Origin: Hymenopellis radicata
Taxonomy: Eukaryota; Basidiomycota; Agaricomycetes; Agaricales; Physalacriaceae
Length of the DNA stretch: 64,000 bases
Direction: 5' to 3'
NCBI GenBank assembly: GCA_015501595.1
Contig: JADNRX010000207.1
Span: 33,566 to 97,565 of the forward strand
The translations under genes were made by a program, and so were the position numbers. Position 1 is the first letter of the stretch, and every line of letters begins with the position of its first letter. Of the stretch, positions 57,252-64,000 are shown one piece after another. The notes under the pieces are model-generated. The model worked only from the letters and a program-made list of their open reading frames with translations, was not told where the DNA came from and searched no databases.

Positions 57252-58762
57252 ATGTGTTTAACCCACGTAAGGTTCCCCATTGCATTTGAAGTGTCTTCAC
57301 TGATACGCTTTCGCTTCTAGCCTATCCACGATTTACCACTCGAGCTCAAACTCGTAATCATCGACTGTGTATCCCTCCACTTCCCCAGTCTGAAAGCCCT
57401 TTTCCAATCTAGATTGTGGCATCGAGACTGTGGCGTTTATATCCAGAAGCAGGTCTTCAGAAACATCACCCTGGCGATAAACCAAACACGGGATCGCAAA
57501 CAAGCGATCCCTACAGCGCTACTCTTCAAACGGGCAATCCCTAATATCCCTACGGAAGCTGTACTTGCGTCTCTCGAGAAGACACAACGTCTCCGGACTT
57601 ACGTCCGGACGATGAGCGTTCAAGAAGATATCTGGAGCGACGGTGATACGAGGAACGTCTCCCGCCTCGCCGCGATAATAACCGACATGTCGCGCCTGGA
57701 ATGGGTCTCCTTAAACCACTGCATCCGGCCTTCACACTCTGTTATAAATGCCTTAACGTCTTCTCCATCTCTCCGCGTCGTTGTCTTCAAAGCTTGTTCA
57801 TTCAGCCTGCAGGACATCGTCAACCTTCTCTACAGCGTCCCTTGCCTGGCAGTTCTGCATTTTGAAGATATGGTCTCCGTGAACGGGCTTGCCGAAGTCC
57901 ATGACGAATCTGTCATATGTCCTTTGATTGATTTCGGTGATGCTAATACACGGCTTCAAAACGGAGTCTCTCTGGAAAATCGTGAGCAGGGTGTATCCTT
58001 GGAGGAACTCCGTTTCACTCGACTAGAGATTGACGGAATAGGCGAATGTTTCCGCTTTGCACCTTTGGGACTTCCTGGCCACGTCGGGCGTTTTACGCGA
58101 AGTCGGCACGCTGGACGTAACCGCATTTGATCTCTACCCAGTTACCCCCGACCGTCTTCAGACGATGGTCAATCTCACGAGAAGGCTATTCGCCATTCAT
58201 GGCACGGATTGTAGGATGTATTTTCTCTGCGTCATGAAGGGAAATTGATTTCTGTCTGAATTCTAGTTCGCGGAGATGATAGGCAGGGGCTCAAGGACAA
58301 GGAGCCGATACACCCTGTCCTACAGCTAAACAACATCAGCAGCTATCAATTTAACATCTCCATCGACATCCATCGACCTCACTACGACACAGCGGCATAC
58401 GTACTCGACGAGAAGCTACTGCTGTGGAATATCCAGGCGCTGAACACGTCACATCAGCTGGAAACGCTCGTCATAGAGTTTTCCCTGGACAGCCTTTACC
58501 GACCTACGAATTCTAATGAGGCCAGACTTGGTCGAGGTCGACAAAGCGGTGTCAACCACGGCGCGAGAACTGCGGTTCTCCTGCTAGTTTTTCTTGCCAG
58601 CGACCGCCTTGAAGATGTGCAAAAGTGGATGACAGCGTGGATTTTACAGCGTCTTCCTCGCACGACAACTAAATTTGGGTTGTCGGAGGAGCTTGGATGG
58701 CATTGGAACAAAGGAAGCGGGATGCTTGAAGTTCTTGCTCAGGTAGCGATAGCAACGTTTTG
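57252..58762 (+). pseudogene. F-box-like gene, paralogue of 4580-6039, with a frameshift
   Basis: A short first exon (57252-57266, MCLTH) and a 54-nt intron lead to an F-box-like start (PIHDLPLELKLVIIDCV, SLKALFQSRLWHRDCG). The frame stays open to about 58045 (EELRFTRLEIDGIGE). The text then continues in another frame (LHLWDFLATSGVLREVGTLD), to a GTAGGA donor near 58210, and a last exon starting near 58268 (KEPIHPVLQLNNISSYQF) runs to the TGA at 58760-58762. No splice pair explains the change near 58045, so a one-base indel is likely. Apart from that the gene is complete. Confidence 0.6.
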
Positions 58763-58864
58763 ATATAAACTGACTATCTGTCGTAGGAGTCTATGAAAGA
58801 AGAAGAATGTTCGATTCCTGCATTACGCAGTTACTGGCGACTTGGCGCGCCGAATAAGGAGAGA

Positions 58865-60560
58865 GCTAAAAGGTCAACTTGAAGGAATCGAATTCGAATT
58901 CGAAATGGTTTCAAAATTCGGTTGATAAGCAATTAGGAATAGATACAAGGAGTGAACACAGTAAGTGTACGATACCAAAAATTAGAACGAGTGAAGGTCC
59001 ATGGCAAGGAGGAATTCCATGGCGTATGTTAACGCTCCTTAAACATGTCTTCCGACATTGTCCCTTCACAGTTCATCAGAAACATTTCAGCAATCGCAAT
59101 GGAGAACGCAAGACTAACCCGAATTGACCCGCATAGTTTCTGGAGGGAATAGCGGCATACGACGTACTGGCTGGCGTCCGACCGAAGATCGTTCCGGCAG
59201 CGCATTGGCCTACAGCGCATGCGACAGAGTGGTACTCTTCCAGACCACCTACGAGCGAAACCATGAACATACGGCATTGGATTGTGAATGGAACGGGCTT
59301 ACCTGCGTGAAGTGACCTGTGGCTGAGGAGAATACGGGTTGTTGTCTAGGTTGTCGTTCAGGACAGTGCAGAAGGTGTACGTTAGGAATACGTACAGTCA
59401 TATTGCGCTAGTTGTACAAGAGGTTGAGAAAATAGAATGAGAAGGACAATACGAAAACGTACAAGCTTCGGACATCCAGGAGTCCACTGCCCTTTGATCT
59501 GGTCTCCGCCTTGCGCCGTTGTAGCATACTACGTAGCGTTAGAGTAGTCTGTAAAATGAAGACGCGATATGCGAACCAAGTTCTCGCCGTAGTTACCGCC
59601 GCTGATGATCCGTTAATAGGTACGTCGGAAGTAGTACCAGAAGGAAGACATACCTATGCTGAAATTGGCATGCATTCGCCCAGCTGAGGTCGCAGCATAC
59701 AAATCCTCGTTCTAGGTCAAAGCGTTGGCACCGTAGTCAGCACGGGCGGCATTGTGGTCGGCGAGAACAGCTGCCTTGAGGTCATCTTTCGCATCGCGTG
59801 CGACAAGATCACCCTGGGGACGCTGAGTGCGGAGGCGGCTACGGCGAACGAGATGGCGACGAAGGACTTGGTGAACAGCATGGTGGGTTGTGAGTAGGAG
59901 GATGCGCGAGGCTGTTTTTATACGTATTGCGGACCAGGCTATGCGTTTCAGAAAACGCCGACAAGCGAGAATAAGACCGTCTGAGGACGAGTCTAGTGGA
60001 GCATCGGGTGAGTTAACGACATTATCGGGACCAGAAGTTTGAGGTTACTCCGATTGGGTGGACCACAAGACGATTTGTCAAAAAAGGCTTGTAACCACGC
60101 GTTCTACGACGGGGATGCCAAGCCGAGGCTCCCTTTGACAAACTCCGAAGTGCTTCAGGTAACCCATCTAAAACTCTGAGGCTCTTTTACAGGCGGTTCG
60201 GACTGTGCGTGATGGCGGTCGTATGGAGAGGAGCGGATGATCGGTCCGAGATAATCGGTGCGTTTTTAACGTATTGCAAGCCACCAGCGCCACTTTTAAA
60301 TGGACCACGAAAAGCCACGAAATTCGCCAACCTGGAACGCACGATGCGTAACACTGAATAGCACCGAATGTCTTCTCTCTCGGTTGCCCGGAGGAGAAAG
60401 TCAGGTGTAGCACGTGATCGTTTCATCTTCTTTTCCTCCCCTCATCCTAAGCGAAGCTGCTGTTGCGGAATTGGCATTTTGCGCTGTTCGTCCGCATTAA
60501 AGTCAAGAGCGTCAAGTCGAGGAATCCTGGAAGTCTCCTTGCCGACATACTGCAGCCGTC
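58865..60560. repeat. Tandem duplication, copy 1 (CAP pseudogene and promoter)
   Basis: Matches 62361-64000 in order: GGTCAACTTGAAGGAATCGA at the left edge, the CAP gene body and a conserved upstream region (TATGCGTTTCAGAAAACGCC, GAGAATAAGACCGTCTGA, TTAACGACATTATCGGGA). The offset is about 3.5 kb, suggesting tandem duplication of a unit of that length. Confidence 0.75.
59029..59881 (-). pseudogene. CAP/PR-1-like gene copy, inactivated
   Basis: ATG at 59881 and a signal peptide (LFTKSFVAISFAVAASALS) are kept. The frame then breaks within GGTGATC, so the homologous text (VARDAKDDLKAAVLADHNAA) lies out of frame. LTWNEDLYA has become LT-stop-NEDLYA, and a base is missing before the SWAN motif. 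Further downstream ATTAQGGDQIKGQW and VVWKSTTLSHA are recognisable but shifted. TATAAAAAC lies at about 59913-59921. Compare the intact copy at 62472-63392. Confidence 0.8.
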
Positions 60561-62360
60561 TCCTACGCCAGCAGCTGAATTAGAGAGCTGGAAAGAAAAG
60601 GAAAAAAGAGAAAGAGAGCATCTCGTACGATTGTGTTTTTCCTTTCCATCTAAGCTATGTAACTGTTGTACTCAGCAGTCGACAGATGCTGATCACACTG
60701 AGACTGCTAAAAGCATGGCTGTCTAAGGAGATGCTGCGATGATCGTCTGAAGCAGTAATGTTCCGCGACTACTTATTGTTCCGAATCCCCATCCCGCATG
60801 GACGACTGTTCTGCTCCACCTTCGCATCATTGGCATCTAGTACAAATCCAGTAACTTTGACAAACTGCATCCGCGTGGACACTGAAACTAGTAACGAAGT
60901 CCATACAAATGGATGTGCCCCATGGTAATACAAAAGTTCTAGCTCGCAATTAGCTCGTGCCGCTTGTATTTACCATGTTTCATGTACGTCTACCAGGCTT
61001 GTCGTGTTGTTTTTACGCTCGTTCTAATTCCTGACAAGTCCCATGTTTAGCAAGTATGATCATCACCATGTGTTCGAGCCAGCCCCCATGACTTGAAGGA
61101 CCTCTTCAGTCAGCAGGCCACCCGCGCACTGAGCCAGCCTAGCTGTTCGTGGTTAGCCAAATGACCTAATCCATATCTTTTCTTTCAGCCATGGACGACA
61201 ATAGGCGAGCGGACGCGCATGCACCACCCAGCGCTTTTGGATTCCCACTAACGTGGATGGATGCGTTAGGGAAAGAATGTTTGGCCCGCTATGGTCGCAA
61301 GAACGAGGGTCTGCTCTCATGGACGACATCGATGTCGACGACGATAAGCGCAGCGAATATATTGTAACCAATAGTCTGGTTCGGCGGACGCAGGACGGCG
61401 TTCCCATCCACAGAGAGCTGTGGTCCATACAAGGATCCGACGCTAGGTACCCAGGCTTCTGGAAACGCCATAGACGCGGACGATTCCCACTGCGAACTGC
61501 CGATCCCACGCGTCAAGGGAGCTGTTCATATATCTTCGCCGCGGCGTCGGCGAGATGGTGTCAATGTGTTTGGTGCGATGCCAGAGCGAAAGGATGATAT
61601 AGAGGTACGTGTTCATTCTGCTTTGTGACAGCGGGCTGAGTATTTGGACAGACTACATACGACCCACCATTCCCGCCTTGGCCTCGCTCTGGTTCCCATC
61701 TCTTCGTACTCTCTAGTAAGTCTACCCCATACAGATCCCTCCATTGAGCCACGTCATATGGTGCCAGACAAGCAACTTGTACATTCACAGGGCGAGCGTG
61801 AAATGTGTGGCGAGACATCTGTACTTGTCTGTCTAGCGGGTACGACTCTCCAGCTCGAACATAGTCTTCACCGCCTTCTTATCCTTACCACTTTTCATCG
61901 GCGAATTGGACCGCCAGTATTCTCCTCCATTGGGGCTGTGGCTGATTGTCGTCTTAGCGCCCCGTCTTGACCGGACTCCCTTTCCGAAGGGCTCCATTGG
62001 CGCGGGGCCATCGCCTATATGGGAGCTCCTCTTGTGCGAGCATGCTTCCGTTGTGGGCGCGCACCACCTCCTCCTCGTGGTGTTGGGGCTGTTCGTTCTT
62101 CACCTGTCGTTCGGAGCTCTCTTCTTCGTGGGGACGTCTCGTCCTCTTTGTTGTGTAGAGGGGGCGTTCCTCTTCGTAGGCCGTCTCCCGTGTGCATTGT
62201 GGGTGGGAGTGAGGACCAGAGGGTTTGTAGAAATATGACACGGCAGCGAAAGGTACCAGTTGGTTTTGGTCCAGGATATACGTGAGAAACGTGGTAGGAG
62301 GCTATCTGGTCGTCGTCGGCAACAAGCCTCAGACTTGAAATGAGCAGGGATTCGGCGCCG
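60561..62360. other. 1.8-kb stretch without a confident gene
   Basis: At 61188 a CTTTCAG acceptor-like site precedes MDDNRRADAHAPPSAFGFPL; the frame then stops at about 61363, and an overlapping frame (61253-61597) reads DDKRSEYIVTNSLVRRTQDG, VPIHRELWSIQGSDARYPGF, which looks protein-like. It could be a frameshifted gene fragment; I recognise no domain. 61950-62240 has GC-rich overlapping frames only. Confidence 0.3.
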
Positions 62361-62471
62361 TAGAGAGCTGGAAGGTCAACTTGAAGGAATCGACCAGAAG
62401 GAAAAGTTCGATTGTTAAGCAATCAAGAAACTCAGATGACATGAATACAAGGAGTGAATGCAGTAAGTGTA

Positions 62472-63392
62472 TCAAAAATCAGAACAAATTCGAGATCCAG
62501 GACAAGGAGGAACATTCCATGGCGTACGCGCTCCCTTAAACATGTTTTCCAACATTTCGGCTTCAAAGCTCGTCAGAAATCTTTCAGCAGTAGCAATGGA
62601 GTAACGGAAGACTGACGGGAATTGACCCTTGTAGTTGCCTGGAGGGGAATAGCGGCACACGACGTAGTAACTGGCGGCCTTATCAAAGATCGTTCCGGCA
62701 GCGCATTGGCCTACAGCGCATGCGACAGAGGTGGTACTCTTCCAGACCACCTACGAACGAAATCATGAATATGGGGCATCAGATCCGAGATGTGATGTGG
62801 CTTACCTGCGTGAAGTGGCCTGTGGCTGAGGAGAATCCGGGGTTGTCGTCTAAGACGTGATCTAGTAGTAGGACAGAGTTGTACATAGCGAATACATACA
62901 ATCATATTTCGCTAGTTGGATGAGATGGTAAGAATGTACCATGAACAGGAGAACAGGGGAACATACAAGCTTCACGCATCCAAGAGTCCACTGCCGCCTT
63001 GATCTGGTCTCCGCCTTTCGCCGTCGTAGCATACTACGCAGCATCAGAGCATTCTGAAAGAGGAAGACGTGTTCTACGAACCAAGTTCTCCCCGTATTTA
63101 CTGCCACTGATGATCCCGTTAATAGGTATCTCGGGACTAGGGTGGACAGTAGGACATACCTAATACTATGCTGGAACTTGCATGTGTTCGCCCAGCTGAG
63201 GGTCCCCGCATACAAATCCTCGTTCCAGGTCAAATCGTTGGCACCGTAGTCAGCACGGGCGACATTGTGTTCGGCGAGAACAGCTGCCTTGAGGTCATTC
63301 GCATCGCGTGCGACAACATCACCATTGGCGATGCTGAGTGCGGAGGCGGCTACGGCGAGAGAGATGGCAATGATGGACTTTATGAAGAGCAT
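62472..63392 (-). CDS. Secreted CAP-superfamily (PR-1/SCP-like) protein
   Basis: Exons: 63392-63160, 63106-63082, 63033-62967, a 12-nt microexon 62911-62900, 62849-62806, and 62750-62472; phases agree. Signal peptide LFIKSIIAISLAVAASALS, then the CAP fold: LAEHNVARADYGANDLTWNE, SWANTCKFQHS, KYGENL, YATTAKGGDQIKAAVDSWM, the CAP1 motif GHFTQVVW (with NPGFSSAT before it) and the CAP2 motif YYVVCRYSPPGNY. CAP proteins are secreted, disulfide-stabilised and bind sterols or other lipids in fungi (family knowledge). TATAAAAG at 63427-63434 lies about 40 nt upstream of the ATG. The last exon runs past the usual family end (after NYKGQF) by some 45 residues, so an unrecognised final intron is possible. 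Confidence 0.82.
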
Positions 63393-64000
63393 GGTGGGTT
63401 GTGAGTAGGAGGATACGTGAGGTTGCTTTTATAGGTATTGCTGGCTAGGCTATGCGTTTCAGAAAACGCCGAGAAGCGAGAATAAGACCGTCTGAAGATG
63501 AGTCTAGTGGAGAAGCGGGTGGGTTAACGACATTATCGGGACTAGAGGCACCGCGAGACGATTCGTCAAGGAAGGCCGTAATCACGCGTTCGACGAGGTG
63601 GATGCCAAGCTGGGGGTCTTTTGACAAACCCCAAGCTGCTTCTTGTAACGCATCTCGAACTCTGGGGCTCTATTACAGGCATTTCTGACTCTTGATGGCG
63701 GTCGTACGAAGAGGAGAGGCTGATCGTCATCGGTCCGAAATAATCGGTGCGTTTTCAACGGTAGATGAGGTATCGGCTCACTTGTAAAATGGACCACGAA
63801 TTTCGTGGACCTAAAACCACCCTACATAGCACCGACTATCTTCTCTCCGGTTGTCCCGAGCAAGTTTGGAGGGAGGAAGTCAGGTGACGCACGTGGTCGT
63901 TTCATACCATCTACTACTTATAGCAAAACTGCTGGTGCAGAAATGGCATGCTGCTGTTCATCCGCATTACAATCAAGCCAAGTCGGGAATCATGGAGGTC
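63393..64000 (-). promoter_or_regulatory. Upstream region of the CAP gene (duplicated)
   Basis: TATA box TATAAAAG on the minus strand at 63427-63434. The whole upstream 480 bp is conserved with 59920-60440, including ATAATCGGTGCGTTTT and the ACGTG(A/G)TCGTTTCAT block, so both CAP copies were duplicated with their promoter. No gene seen. Confidence 0.55.

Noticed and set aside
61906..62422. Overlapping GC-rich frames of about 90-135 codons
   Set aside because: All frames are open because of base composition; Arg/Pro-rich text without domain or introns.

Overview
This looks like a piece of a filamentous fungal genome, most probably an agaricomycete basidiomycete (inference). Genes are split by many very short GT-AG introns of about 45-65 nt. 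The gene families are typical of mushroom-type fungi: F-box/leucine-rich proteins, CAP/PR-1 secreted proteins, small cysteine-rich secreted proteins and a large lineage-specific kinase family. There is no operon structure, rRNA or CRISPR, and I saw no tRNA.

The window is dominated by about thirteen protein-kinase domains, twelve of them from one divergent TKL-like family. A typical member has an N-terminal module (roughly D-W-x-x-L ... P-W-x-G-I-E-x-V-P ... L-Q-S), a second module (K-C-I-K-C-L-x-x-L-S-K ... L-P-S-Q-L-Y-I-P ... G-G-x-F-S) and a kinase domain with V-C-L-K, H-K-D-I-R-G and D-F-G. Nearly all introns are in phase 0 at the same positions. Several members are joined in frame into multi-kinase proteins. 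The clearest are 1021-4287 (a Ran1/Ksp1-like pseudokinase followed by an intact family kinase, 911 aa by my splicing) and 47476-50694 (a family pseudokinase followed by an intact kinase, 804 aa, possibly continuing into a third, pseudokinase domain at 46358-47440). A third fusion, 28157-31400, joins two kinases, the second with a frameshift. Stand-alone members lie at 16268-18384 (minus), 19802-21424 (plus), 21995-23303 (minus, truncated by a nonsense codon), 25832-27370 (plus, frameshifted), 33981-35526 (minus, frameshifted) and 35990-37220 (minus, decayed).

Between the kinases lie F-box genes (4580-6039 intact; 12203-13468, 39998-41535 and 57252-58762 each with an apparent single frameshift; 44899-46070 decayed), an intact ten-exon zinc-type alcohol dehydrogenase-like gene (7726-9237), a basic nuclear-type hypothetical protein (42060-42881), a divergent pair of small secreted cysteine-rich proteins (52418-52744 and 53890-54198), and a tandem duplication carrying an intact CAP gene (62472-63392) and a broken CAP copy (59029-59881). 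A TPR-protein pseudogene sits in two almost identical 2.1-kb direct repeats (31464 and 37393 onward), with a third fragment near 13.8-14.5 kb.

Mobile DNA is abundant. Three non-autonomous hAT-type elements have matching terminal inverted repeats and perfect 8-bp target duplications (6686-7234, 54215-55493, 55591-56597). Two elements with CTGTAG/CTGTCG ends are flanked by TA (11267-11860, 49620-49863); the second abuts the splice acceptor of a pseudokinase intron. All gene models are hand-spliced from the sequence; no searches or expression data were available.
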